Below, in pieces: positions 1 to 13,500 of a stretch of DNA of 64,000 bases. The stretch is taken from assembly GCA_030248195.1 (NCBI GenBank), contig JASAND010030276.1:20664-84663 (forward strand). The letters are read 5' to 3'. The first letter of the stretch is position 1. Each line of letters starts with the position of its first letter. Both the position numbers and the translations under genes were made by a program. The notes below the pieces were generated by a model, which saw only the letters and a program-made list of their open reading frames with translations, did no database searches and was not told the DNA's origin. The stretch comes from Trissonchulus latispiculum. Its lineage: Eukaryota; Nematoda; Enoplea; Enoplida; Ironidae.

Positions 1-2790
1 TTTGTATGTATTAGAAAGTCTGCGCACCTCTGGAGACTTCGAAGAAAATAAAACATGCGAAATTGATTCGAAAAGTCTATCCTAAAGCCTACACATACTT
101 TCTTCATGTTAGTTCTCCTATCCTTTCCTAGGCATTTCTGTTAATAATTCTGTTAAAGCAGCTGCCCCGCTCTGACACTGGTGAAATTGCATAAGGATTA
201 CTGTAATTCTCATTTATTTGACAAAATTCCTTTCTACTCTAACTTTCCATGCAGCCCTTTTCTCACTCTTATCAGGCTGGAGGAGCAATTTATTCTCACA
301 CATCGATCTGGTTAACCTATTTATTGTTTAAAAATTATTCAGAACATGCATGAAAATAATATGATCTCTATCTTTGCCATCACAGAATGCTGGTTTCTAA
401 GAGAATGCTGACTTTCCAAGGTTAATTTAGTGGTCTGCTAAAACCGTCTGAAAAATCCTGTATGAATCTGAGGCTTTTATAAAATAATATAGATAAGAAT
501 AGTAAATTAATCATTTTATAAATGTGTATAACAGCAATAAGAAACTTTATGCCATTTGCTGCTTTTTCAAATAGCATTTCAAACACAGTGTGTTCATGAT
601 CTACTTCAGATAATTTTTCATTTTTTGTAGTTGCAATTTTTTATGGTAGATTTCCTTCAAGAATTGCAGAAAGACATATTTGAGCCTTCAAACTAGAAAG
701 AACACTTTTTAGACTACATTATGTTTATGGTATTCGGTATTTTATGGTCTAGAGACTACATATTAGTATGTTTTGCTCCCGTAAACGCTCAAAATTTTGT
801 GAAAAGCCACGTTGGTCCGAATATGTTGATCCAAAAAATTGAATTCATCCGATTTTGTCTTATAATCGTTACAAATTTGAAGATTAATTAATTAATTCAT
901 TAATTATTGATATTCGTTTAAAACTCTATGCTTGATGCTTGAGTAATATGCAAACAATAACCTAGAGGCAAAAACCTTATTTCAAATAAATCTCAATCCA
1001 GCGACAATTTTGGCAAGGACTCGGCAGGGGTTCGATCTTTACCAGAACTTTTTTCTGTTCTGCTTTCCTATGATGTTCTTCCATGATTTCATTGTTGTTC
1101 CTTCTCCTTTTGTGTCTTGACTCCTGACTATGTCACACCTTGCAATATGTCAATGTAATCCTAAGAGTCTTAACTACTTTAAGAAGCTTGCGTAGATGGG
1201 AACGGTGATGTCATATGCAACATTTCCTGAACCCTACAGCAAGATTTCGATAGGATAAGCTTAGCTTATTGATGGGGAAAATTTTAGATATAATAAGTTA
1301 AAATTGGAAATTGCGTTTCCTGCCTCTGTGGATGATACTGTTCTTTCAAAGTACCAGAATATCAGAATGGTCTGGTTTGACCAACGTTTTTCATAGTCGG
1401 ATAACGGAAAAACAAACAGGGCTCGTTGAGATGCAGTTAGAGTAAAATTATTTCAAATGCAACAAGCATCATTTGTTCATTTTTGCTAGCATGTCTGACC
1501 TTGTTAACCATAAGACCTTGTTGTGACCTTGTTAACTACCAATCCAGGTCCAAAGGTTCTATTTTTCAATTTAAATCCAGACAATTTTGTGGCATCCCGT
1601 TATTTTTATTGAATTTTATCTTGCTGTGATTTAAAGTATTTTTTCAAATATGTTTATGTTTCCATCTCTCTGTTTTATAAAATTATTCCTGTTAGATTGA
1701 ACCTGTTGTCATCAAATATATATTCTCTGGTCATCCCTAGAACTGAATTATACCGCATCAATCTTGTTTTAGGCACAATTTAGCCAAGACGACAGCTTTC
1801 AGGCTAGAAGAACAGGAAAAACAAAATGCGTTCCCAAAACTTCCGCAACTATGCTAATGCCGTGACAGTTAGTGTAATTAGCACAACTTTTTGCTATACT
1901 TGGTTTCCCTAGTTCGTGCGTAGCTCAAGTTTTAGCATTTTAAGGAAGTGGGACACCTATTTTTGCAACATCAAAAGCTATCTCCACGGCTGGTCTGCTG
2001 CGTGATTATGGTTCGGGGATTTTTTTCTCGTGGTTCTATAGAAAGTGATCCTTACGTTTTTCAGTCTCCGACAGCTATTGTATGGGTAAAATGTAGAAAA
2101 TGAGGAGCCGGAAATTAGTTTCTTCGTTGCATCTTCAGAAACTGAAATTACTTCAACAACAATGTGTGTGAACAATGAATAGGTACGATTTCCTCTCTAT
2201 CATAGTATTAAACCAAAATCCGTCTCGAGTCTCTCTCGCGTCTCGACCATCTTCGAATGATTGAATCAAATTCCCAGGAACAATTTTTGTTCATATGTTT
2301 CGTCTTATGTTCGGAAAAACGAGTGATTGAAAATCATGATTAACCTTTTTGTCGTATCAAACTCCTGCATGAAATAATGACGACATCACAGATTTGATAG
2401 CCGAGTCACATATTTCTTACTTGCTACAAGTGGAGGATCATGTCAAGTCAAGAGCAAAAAATAATTCTAGCACCCGATTTTTGACTGCTGTCTTTCCTTG
2501 GACAATAATCTATCAAGAACGTCAACAGCTGTGGTCGCCTGATTGTCAGGTCAAAATTCAGATGGAGCTACCACAGCATCGTCATTATGGTGCACGTAAA
2601 TAGACGTTCTGATAGCCTACGTACATGTAGAACACCTTGGGTAATTGCTATGACAATTATTCAGTGTCAGCATTGTCCTTCTCTTCGAAAGCGTACATGC
2701 GTTGCCGAAATTCTCTCTGTAGCGCTTCTATCAGGGCTGGTGAACCAAGAAGAAACCGAGGACAAGTCCGAACGGGATTCGTCAGGAGCC
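1..2790. other. 5' flank of the channel gene, no gene seen
   Basis: AT-rich sequence with no open frame above about 75 codons that resembles a protein, no tRNA and no clear repeat. A short run of TTAATTAA-type simple sequence lies near 885-910. Any promoter or 5' untranslated exon of the downstream EAG gene should lie here or up to 3647, but I could not identify one. Confidence 0.5.
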
Positions 2791-2800
2791 CTCATACCCA

Positions 2801-3127
2801 TACATTAACACGGGGTCCGATTCTGGGGGGGTCTACCCCGACCTCGGCGAGGGGTCTATCCCTGAAAAATTCCCAAATTTTAAGGGGGTCTGCCTCGAAA
2901 TTAGTAAAAATTGCAAATTTTTAACGTTTTTGACCACAAATTAATAAAAAATGACAATTTTTAGCGATTTTCAAGAAATTTTTTGAAAAAATAGCTAAAA
3001 TTTGCTAAAAATTAGTAATTTTTAGGAAAAATCGCTGAGGGGTCTACCCTTTTTCTTTTTGGACGAGAGGGTCTGCCCTTTTTTCCTTTTCGCTGAGGGG
3101 TCTACCCGTGGTCTGGGGGGGCCTATG
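2801..3127. repeat. G-rich short interspersed element with 10-bp target duplication
   Basis: A 327-bp low-complexity segment with repeated gggg-tctaccc blocks is flanked by perfect 10-bp direct repeats (ctcataccca at 2791-2800 and 3128-3137). It opens with tacattaaca followed by a G-rich tract, the same opening as the copy at 33411-33800, so this is a dispersed family. No terminal inverted repeats were seen, so the class (SINE-like or MITE) is undecided. Confidence 0.55.
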
Positions 3128-3202
3128 CTCATACCCACGAAACCAGGACCTAGAAGAAAGAATGCGGTTCAGCTTTTCATTCAGAATTGAGAGCAAAGAA
3201 TT

Positions 3203-3275
3203 GGCCCAGCCGGGTTTCGAATCAGGGCCCTTCTGATCCCGGGACAGACATGCTAACCCACAATACCACCTGGCC
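3203..3275 (-). pseudogene. tRNA-derived relic (tRNA pseudogene or SINE head)
   Basis: Read on the minus strand, 73 nt fit a tRNA plan: a 7-bp acceptor stem with one mismatch, a box-A-like D arm (TGGTATTGTGGGTTAGCA) and a T loop TTCGAAA. The T stem has two mismatches and the fifth anticodon-stem pair is broken, so it is not a working tRNA. It could be a decayed tRNA gene or a tRNA-derived SINE; the anticodon cannot be assigned safely. Confidence 0.4.
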
Positions 3276-3647
3276 ATCAGCTGAACTCCAACATCAGGCT
3301 TATCAATCTTTCCTATGCCTGCTTCCCTTACATCTCTACCCGAAATATAACCCGATTAGTGTGAGGAGGCTGTAAAAAATCATAAATATAAATTTAAATG
3401 TTTGTTTAAATGATTGTTTCTTGTTTTAGAATGTTTATTTACTAATCCATTTGCAACCATAACAACATCACCATCTTATTATTATCGTAGCAATTAATGG
3501 TGGAACGTGAAGCGGCTTGTCTTAATTAGCTGATTTTAATGATTACTACAATCCTTTCATAATTATTGTCGACATTTATTCTGGAAATATTTATTATGTG
3601 ATAACGATAAATGCTGTAAATTTGATGCATTTGTCCTTTATACTGAT

Positions 3648-6600
3648 ATGGTATCAAAACGCGGTCTGGTCGCACCACAAAATACATTTCTGGAAAATGT
3701 TATTCGACGTTGCAATAGTGCCAGTAAGTTTGCTGTTAGTACTAAACATGTTACTTTCAGTTTTGTCTCTGAATGTTTTTTCGTATTAGAATTTGAATGT
3801 TTTCTTTAAATGTTGGGCTAAAACAGTGCTCTTTTGTGTTCGTCTAAAATATTTTTAAGTTTTAATTTTGTGGAAATGCATTTTGTGGACTACATACTCT
3901 CTCCTTATGAGGTTCTTTGGATTTACTAACGGCCAGTTCGCGCTCTCTGTACCTTAGTGACTGTTAAATTGAAACATTTGAGGAATGCTCGGAATGGCCG
4001 TCGATCGTACGTCTCGATGTATCGGTCTCTTATGTGTGTGTAGCTTTAGTTTAGTTTAGTTTGTGTAGAATAGTTCGGACTATTCATATTTTGTGATGAG
4101 AATGGGATAGGTAGAAAGTCAAGAAGGTACATATTGATACCAGGGCCCCGTTGCATAAAACAATCAGTAATCAGTTATCAGAACCATCAATAATCAGTGT
4201 CATCAGTAATCAGTAACATATTTCCCGTTGCATAAAGCTACTGATTGCTGAGTACTGATTTACTGATAAACCCACTGGCGGATCCAGGATTTCGTGACGG
4301 GGGGGGGCGGTAAAATTTTCCCAGCGGGGGTCTGGGGGGCGGAGCCCCCCCAGAAGTTGAAGAAATTTTTTGTTTTTGCAATAAAATCGGTCTTCGGATC
4401 TTTAATTCTTTTTATACTGAAGAACTGAACAAATTTTTTAAAATTCTTGACATTTGTAGGTAAAAATGGTAATTTTCTCCGAAAAATCGGATGCATTTCA
4501 AGCTTTTTCTTCACAAATGCAATAAATATGCGGTTAAAAAGTAGAAAATTCGCGCCGAAGGCGCGAAATTTTTTGGTTTTTTGCCCTTTTTCCTCTTTCT
4601 CTCCTTAATTTTTCCTACCTTCGAATCGCGACGGGGGGGGCCGCACCCCACCCCCCCCCCCCTGGATCCGCCCCTGGATAAACCATCAGTAAATTTAATC
4701 AGTATTTTATGCCAAGTACATAGAATTGTATGAAAGCCTATTCGCGAGTCAAATGGTATGTATTCACCCGAAATAATAAAAGCTGAAGTTTTTGTGCAAG
4801 AATTATTATTAATTAATAATGTTGATTCAATAATGAATATGAAACGGTAAAAAATAAATTCTCAAGTAGAAAATTCTGGGGCGGCTTAAAACATGTTGAT
4901 CAGTAAAAATAAGACATCATATTTTAAAGGACTGAAAGTTAGGTTGTAGTTATTGGATCACGAAGATTTTTATATCAGTGGATACAGCGCATTCCAGTGA
5001 ACCAGAGAAACTAAAATCACAAACCCCAAATCAATTAATTCGAAGAAAATCGCCGTTATAACGTAAATAATCAGTGAACAAACACTGATGGCAATTTACT
5101 GACAAATTATCAGTAAACAGTAATCAGTAAAATGCTTTATGCAACACTTACTGATAATTCACTGATTATTTTACTGATAATTCACTGATTACGAATTACT
5201 GATTACTGATGGCAATCAGCAAGTTTTATGCAACGGAATTCACTGATTTCAGATTACTGATTACTGATTAATCAGTAATCAGTGTTTTATGCAACGGGGC
5301 CCAGAGCTATGCAAAGTTTATTTAAGGGGGGGGGGGGGGGGAGAATTTCCAAATTTTGGTTAGTTTTTTGATTTTCTCCGATTTCGCTCTTTTTTGCTTT
5401 TATATATAATCGAAACGACATATTTTAACGAGTTTTTGAAATTAAAGTCGGATCTCTTACGGTTGTTGGGTAATTTAAACGCAAAATACTCCGTACTCTG
5501 GCGCGGTGGCGCGGTTTACGGGCTGATGCTATCAGAACGACTAATGCAAGCAAATCTGGCGTTGCTCCGATTATCCCCTGCCCAAATCCGTGCTCACTTG
5601 GCAGAGTGATGATAATATAATTAAAGAGGATCAATACAGGAAAATATTAAACTAGATTATTCCCTAACAAGGCGTGATTTACTCGGGATTAAAAAAATAA
5701 AAACCTCAATCGCTACTATGACCAAGGGCATATAGTTTTGTTAAAGATTAAAAGACGGATAACTTAAATTTAAATATATATACTTATTAAATTAATCTAC
5801 TCTTTCAATCTTATTAAATAATTTATTAATTACTTAATTACTTAATCCATTCGCCATTAAGTAAACAGCTACTAAAAATTTTAACCCACCTCAACGTTTA
5901 GTACCCAAATCCGTTTAATCCTCCTAGCAGGACTAAACTAGTTAAAAACAGTAGAAACTCAGCATACTAGCTTAAGGCATAAAGAAACACCTAGTAAATA
6001 AAGTTGTCTGGTTAAAATTAGTTCGCTGACCTTGTAAACTGATGCTGAAATAATGGAAGTAGATCTTCTTTGTTTAACTTTTAACTAGCTCGATTAAAAT
6101 TTAATTCGTTCGGAAAGTGGTTCTGTTTCTTTAATTCTGATTATTTTTAATCCGGTCCGCTTAATCTTTGAAGCAATATGGTCTTAGCTATATGATATTG
6201 TACTATGTAAGTTGGTAGAAAACTTTTCCTTGAATGAGCCTGATTAGTTTGAATTGAATTGTGAACTTGAAACGAGACTACATAGGTAAATTGTTTACGA
6301 AAAACATGTCCTTTTCCAACCTCTGTGGAAGCCACGTGCACAATTTTCCTTACTAAGGTTATTATCATTAATCATCAGCTATTGCTTATTAGCATTTCTG
6401 ATTAGCTGAAGGAAATTAATTCCAATAAAGAAAGTTTCAGCTTCCGTCTTCAATTCGCAGTTCGCATATAATTTGTAACATTACAAGATGTTCATTAGGT
6501 TGGAGACATGCTTTGATGATCCACAGATACATCTAATCTGAAAATCTATTCAGCTTGTCACTAACAGACACATGCAATTTGTAAGTGCAAGAAAAGTAAA

Positions 6601-7537
6601 CATTGAACAATGTGAATGTGTCCTATTTTTGTCGATTTATGAAACTGGCTCGTCCCCTGCTGGTTGCCACCGAGTACGACTGAATATTTTATATTTTTAG
6701 ATAGCAACTTTATTTTGGCCAATGCTCAAATTGTGGACTATCCCATTGTCTACTGCAATGAGGGCTTCAGCAAGATGGTGGGCTTCAGTCGGCCCGAGGT
6801 CATGCAGAAGGGCTGCTCCTGCTCCTTCATGTACGGGGATCAAACGGACAAGGAGACCATCCAGAAGGTCGCCTCCAGTCTAGACAACTATGAAACGGAA
6901 CAAGTCGAGATTCGTCTCTACAAGAAAAACAGTACGCACAGAAACGAAACTTCTTTTTTTCCATTTTTTCAGTTCGTCCTGTTTTGTCTTGAGTTATTAT
7001 TTTTATTTGGCTTAGCCAGGAGCACTGAGAGGATGGGATTGAGGCTGCTTTAGTAATTTGTAATTGTTTTGTACTAAGAACCAGTGTAACCTGACTTGGG
7101 ACCATATTTTCGGCTGTACGTGGTTTTATTTTTTGTTTGGTCTTTGTAACTACCATTTCTTTTTCTGACAGAAACTGAGACTGTACGAATCTCATTGAGA
7201 AAGCTGCAAACCTATGAGATAACCTTAGCACAAACCTTATGGTGTTGTTGAAATCTGGTTTAGCATTTCTTTGAGAATTAGTATTGGCAGATATCGATAA
7301 TTTATTCTAATGTTTTCTAGAAAATCCGTTACGGTTTAGCATTTCTTTGAGGAATTGGTAGGAATGCATAATATCGATAACTTACTGAACTAACGTTTTT
7401 AGAAAACCCCTTATGGCTGCTCATGCACATTGCTCCAATCAAGAATGACAAGGAAAAGGTGGTACTCTTCCTCTGTCAGTTCAAAGACATAACTGCCTTA
7501 AAACAGCCTTTGGAAGATGATGTGAATAAAGGAGAAG
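3648..7537 (+). CDS. eag: EAG exons 1-3: PAS cap and PAS (eag) domain
   Basis: Residues 1-25 (exon 1) carry the amphipathic PAS cap. Residues 26-147 (exons 2-3) form the PAS fold, with PIVYCNEGF, the GFSRPEV segment, CSFMYG and the final strand [17 protein letters not shown]. In the KCNH family this domain docks on the C-terminal nucleotide-binding homology domain and sets gating kinetics. Exon 1 ends at a consensus donor (A|GTAAGT at 3724). A second in-phase GT six bases upstream (3718) would give the family-typical length; the consensus donor adds two residues at the PAS-cap junction. Introns 1 and 2 are about 3.0 and 0.5 kb. Confidence 0.9.
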
Positions 7538-10500
7538 GTAATTTCCAAGATGACTGATCTGGTGTGATTCCACCTTTAGACAATGCTACGTGACTGTTGT
7601 AATAACTGTAGTTTTCTCGTTGTAACTCGTTTCAATAGTAACTCCACTCAAGCTTGAGTTTCCCTCTTTTAACTTTCTACTTTTAATCCTTTATGAAAAG
7701 GAGCGAGTTAAGTTAGCTCTACTCTACCCTTTCTTGAAAAAGTCCTAGGATTAATCAATCATTGAATGCTGTTTGATTTGTTCCGGTACTTTGCTGTTCC
7801 ATTTTCTCTGTGTTTACCAAACACAACAGTATATATATTTCAAATGCAATGTAGTGTTGTCCGTGATCTAATGTCTGGCTATTTAAAAACAATACAACGC
7901 AAGATAAACTGACTCCTACGTTGACTTGTCTGATTGGCTAATTCAAATGCCATATACCGTCTACAGTCTCTTAACTACAATATTACAGTCACCATTTCTT
8001 ACAGCGGTAGATGGAATCACATTGGCCTGTTTACTAGAGAACCAGGGAACCACAAAATAAATTTTAATTCATTTACATCATTGATCATACAACTTAGCCT
8101 TAATCTTTTCATATTAAATTAAATAGTTTTAAATTTTATATTAAGTAAAGACTCAGCTATATTTGCAACATTGGAATTTGCTTCCTGCAATCTTCTTCGC
8201 TGTGGTCATTATAGTATTGTCGTCGTGTGCATTTGGATGACTTAAGTACATAATTTGACAGCGACACTTTTTGTTTTATTCTAATTTTCCAGGTATCAGT
8301 CGGATTCTTCAAATTGCCAGGATCGCAAAAAGTCGTCAACAGTTTAACCAATTCGATGCCGGGAAGGATTTGAATGCTGGTGGTGCTTCTAGTTTCAATC
8401 AAGTGAGTTCCTGCAAAATCCTTTTTCAAAATTTTTGCACCTACCGAGAATTCTGTATACCTACTTTTAAGATATAAACTTGGAAAATGCTAACTCTTTT
8501 TCGCGAAAGCATGACTTGATGGAAATGAACTAACAGTGATTGATTTGTCGGTGGATTTACACCATGTAAAGTTATCGGAAAGACTAAAATTGGCAGTATT
8601 TGCCCAAAAAATGCTCCTGCTAACATACTGTGTAGCAGAAAAAATTCAGTTATTTTACCTTATTTTTTACCTTGTTTCCTTTTTATAATTCCCCTTTCTG
8701 AAAATGTTCCAGTGCATTTTTGCTACAAATTGAGCTCAGCATTACGCCACTCTAGAATTTGAACAGAAAGTAATATTTTCTCCAAGAAATATAACCTCCA
8801 CGTGGGTACTGGGTTGTTCGGTAACCAAGTGTCGGTAGCTCATTAATTTTTCATATTGTATACACTAATTTGAAATAAATCTAGCTACGTTCACGATTGG
8901 CAGCTGCCAGAAAAGACAACAAAGTAGCTCCACTCCACGCATTTTCGGTTTTCAGCCTATTTAGAAATAGTAGCTAATAATCATAACATTATAAATCACG
9001 CAGTCTGACAAAAATAGATCTGAAAACTTAAAAACAGAATAAATAAAAACAGAAAAAACAGAATGATATATATAATCTAAAATAAGTAATAATAAAACTT
9101 CAATTAATCATATGTTAGTTATTTGTAGCTAGTTTGGTTTTTGTTCGTTCGTTTTTCATCACAAATAATTGAAACATTTTCCAACCAGTTATTTTGTTCC
9201 AACCACTGATAACAGTTTCAGAAACAGCCAGAAAGAAAACGCAATAGGAAAAGCAACAAAGTATTTATTTTTATTTTATTATATTTTTTGTTATAGCTGC
9301 TTAATCTTGGTGGTGATCTGCTTCCCCAGTATCGCCAAGAGACCCCCAAAACTCCACCCCACATAATCCTCCACTATTCCACCTTCAAAACTGTCTGGGA
9401 TTGGATTATCCTGATTCTAACGTTTTATACTGCTGTGATGGTCCCCTATAATGTGGCTTTCAAAACCAAATCCATGGATTCTTGTGGACTGTTAGTCGTT
9501 GACTCCATCGTGGATGTTGTATTTTTTATTGACATTATCCTAAATTTTCATACCACCTTCGTGGGCCCCGGTGGCGAGGTGGTGAGCGACCCCAAGACAA
9601 TTCGACAAAACTATCTTCGCAGTTGGTTTATCATTGATCTGTTGTCATGTCTTCCCTATGATATTTTCAATGTGTTTGAGCATGTGGACGAAGTAAGTAG
9701 TAGACAATCTGTTTCTTGCAGTTTCAGTCTATTCTCTTTTAATTTTTTTAATTGAAATTAAATGAAATTTGTACTGATCTTTGGATTCTTGTTGATTGCA
9801 ACCAGTATTGCAGTGGCCCAGTCAAAGTATTGTCGGTTAGTCTCTAGATCCTATCACATATATGTAAAAGGCTTATTCATGGTGACTTTTGGTCCTCAAA
9901 CTCAGGCACGTTCAGGCCTTTTCCAGTCCTCTTGCCACGAAGTTGCAGCTTTAGCGGGAGTATTCATCTGTGAGCGTCAGAGCAGTCCCGCCATGTCACG
10001 TGCCCGATTTTCAGGGTGCTTGGTGGTGCGCAACTGTCATTCATTCTTTAACTATAATAGTAGTCCCATACTCGTGGTTGACTGATGAGGCAAGCATTAC
10101 AACAGACAACGATTAATGTTTTTATTTGATTTTTAATTATTTTTTCTTTAACTGTATATTTTAGAGAATCAGTAGCCTATTCAGTGCGCTGAAAGTGGTC
10201 AGGCTGCTTCGACTTGGCAGAGTTGCCAGAAAACTTGAGTACTATCTTGAGTATGGTGCTGCAACGTTAATTCTTCTACTTCTTGCCTATGTATTGGTCG
10301 CTCACTGGCTTGCGTGCATTTGGTACACCATTGGCGAATATGAAGTCAAATATTGGGTAAAGAGATATACAGACCTATAGGGATTTATTTGAAATTTTAT
10401 TGTAACAAACAGTAAAAACACTACCTAAATTGCGCTCTTTCTTAAATTATCATTGCGCGGTAATGAGCCCATAGGATTTCAAGCTGCTGGTATAAAACAG

Positions 10501-13500
10501 CAGTACGAAACTCTTCAAGAAGCAACTAGTTTTTTAAGAAAACATTCTTAAATTATGTTTTCCATACTTTTTTACTGAATTTTTTATTTTATTGTTATTT
10601 ATTTATAGCTATCTGAACCTCATGGAGCAAAGGGTTGGCTTCTGAAGCTGGCCCAGGAAATGAATCAAAACTATACCTATACAAGACAAAACGATTCTTC
10701 TCCTCCAAGACTTCTGGGCGGTCCTCCGAAGGAAAGTGCTTATATTTCAGGTAGTTAAATACTTGAAACAGACACACTTTAAACTGACAGTATGGTTGAG
10801 CTCTCGAGCTTTAATGAGTGCTCAGCTGTGGTACTCATACGGCCTTTAAACTTGGTTTAAAATTGATTGAAAATGGAAATCGATTGAAAAACTTAAGGAA
10901 TTGCAATGTTTGGGTCTATAGCTGTGTGGCACATTTGGGTAGCGAGGTCAGTTCGCCACAGCCAGATCATAAACAACTTTAACTTTCAATTTAGTCTCCT
11001 GAGCAACCTGGCAATATTTTTTGCTGTTTTTATATTTCAGCGTTCTACTTCACCCTAACATGCATGTCCAGTGTTGGATTTGGTAACATTGCTGCTCAAA
11101 CAGACAGTGAAAAGGTCTTCGCTGTTTGCATGATGATTATTAGCTGTAAGTAATTACAAAAGTGTCCTGCTTTTAGCCATCCGGCCCAGTAGCATGTTTA
11201 CTTTTAAGGATGTTCCCTCCTGAACTTTTACCTGTTCAGTGATTTTTCTGAAAATGTCAGAAACGAAACAACTAATTTCATTATTCCGGAGCAGAGATAA
11301 TGAGATGCTGTAGGTGTAATTAATTTCCTCCGTAATGTAACAAAGCCTGATTAACATATCAAGCTGATCCTCCCCCTAAGAAATAAGTTAAATCCTTAAA
11401 TACTTCTTACGTAAATTATTTTCTTACGTAGAATGTCATTACGTAATTAACATTGATTCGTTAATTATAGCCCTACTATATGCATCTATATTTGGACACA
11501 TGACAACAATCATACAGCAGATGACGTCGGCAACCATGCGATATCATGATATGATAAACAACGTGAGAGAGTTCATAAAGCTTCATGAAGTGCCTAAAAC
11601 ACTGGCGGAAAGAGTGATGGATTATGTCGTCTCTACCTGGGCCATGAGCAAAGGAATTGATACAGCAAAGGTGAAAAGCTTAAATTTATCCTGAAGTTTA
11701 TAGTTTGCAAAAACTGAGCTCTATTCTCGCTTTTTGCTTCCCATGGGGAGGTGACATTTTTATGTCCCATGAAGAGAGAGGAAAGCAAAACCTGAAACGG
11801 AAGCTTTTAAATGGAGAATCTACATCGGTTAAAGTCATACTCACACATTACGTAAGCAATTTAAGGTGGTGATTCCTTTTGGGCACAAATTGTTGGTTGG
11901 CGGCGCAAATCAGGATGAAATTTGGCGAAACTTTCCTAAATACATTCTTTTAGCGTTCTAACACCCTCCGCGCAATCCCGGTTCAAAAATTTGAGATTTC
12001 CGATCAGGGCGGTTTTTCCCAATTTCTGAAAGTTTGGCGGCAGCTATACAGCTATGACTATACTCATTTGAAAGATCTCGTTGAGCTTCACATTTTTGCT
12101 TTTTAAAAGAACTTTCTATCTTTTCTCTAGCGTGCGATATAGCCGATTTTCTTGTTTTGGCGTCGAAAACTTGTCATTTTTGCAGAAATCAAATAATCCA
12201 TCATTTCTTGAACTACACAAGCCGGAAAATCAAACTAAGGGCGTCGATCTGAAGGTCTCACAGGGGCAAATTATCCGATGGATGATCGTCTTCCAACAGC
12301 TATCCCGTAGGCTGCTATCATGAAAAATGTAGTTTTTGCAAAAACACGACCAATTTTTTTCCAAAGATTGTGGAGCATTCACCATGCAAGTTGGAGGGCT
12401 GGTACTTAACAAATGAGTTCTGCACAAATATACCCAGGGACGATTTTTTAGTTGCCCCGATTGCTGCTTTCTAGCTAAAGTAATCGCTTGACAAATTTGG
12501 AAAAAGTAGGCAAAATCCAGGTTACGCTCACATTTCAGTTTATTTCTCTATAACGAAGAGCGATTTTACAATAAATAAAAAATCGTCCCCAGCTATTTGA
12601 TGGAGGTATCGAATGATATAAGCGATGTCTCGCGAAAAAATTTGCTTGAGTCTGCAAAAATTCTGGAAAATTATACTTCTTCTAAAATGTGTTAAAAATA
12701 TTTTAGGAGAGCAACATTAGTTTCGTGGCATGCATTAAAAAGAGCAAATGTCAAGCTACATTTTGATATAAAAATGGCTTCTTAACTCCAAGTAATGAAT
12801 GAGTAATAATGGTGCAAACTTTTGTGACCAAAGGGAATCACCACCTTAAGCAATTCAAACAATTTTGATGATAAAGCTCTTGTACATCATTCCTTTTTCT
12901 GGTAAGTCTTTAGAGTTACGAATATGACAATGAAAATACTGCTTTACAGTTATAATACGGACCAACGGCGATAATAGCACAAAAGCCTACAAGTATTTTA
13001 TTCAACCTGCAAAGGAATCAAGCTTAGAAAATTGATTAATAAGCCTGAAGCCTAAGGCGTTATGCTTTCAGAACCATTGGTGTGAATTGAAAAAGTATGA
13101 TCATATCACGTACCATGTGGTATTCTAGCTACATTTTGCCAAACTACGTGTCGTGTGTTCTAGTAGTGAACTATTTCTCGCTAGTTTGCTATACTCTGCT
13201 CCAGGTGCTCAGCTACTGCCCGAAAGACATGAAGGCGGACATCTGTGTTCACCTGAACCGGAACGTGTTCAACGAGCACACCTGTTTCCGTCTGGCGAGT
13301 GACGGGTGTCTCAGATCCCTGGCGATGCACTTCCAGGCAAATCATTCCGCGCCCGGCGATCTCCTCTACCATACGGGAGAGTCGGTGGACGCCCTCTGGT
13401 TTGTGGTCACTGGCTCCCTCGAGGTCATTCAGGATGATGAAGTTGTGGCCATCCTAGGTAAAAGCAGAGAACAAAATAACAACAATAAAGCATAATGGAA

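Noticed and set aside
6827..7231. 134-codon minus-strand frame
   Set aside because: Antisense of EAG exon 2 and its intron; no independent support.
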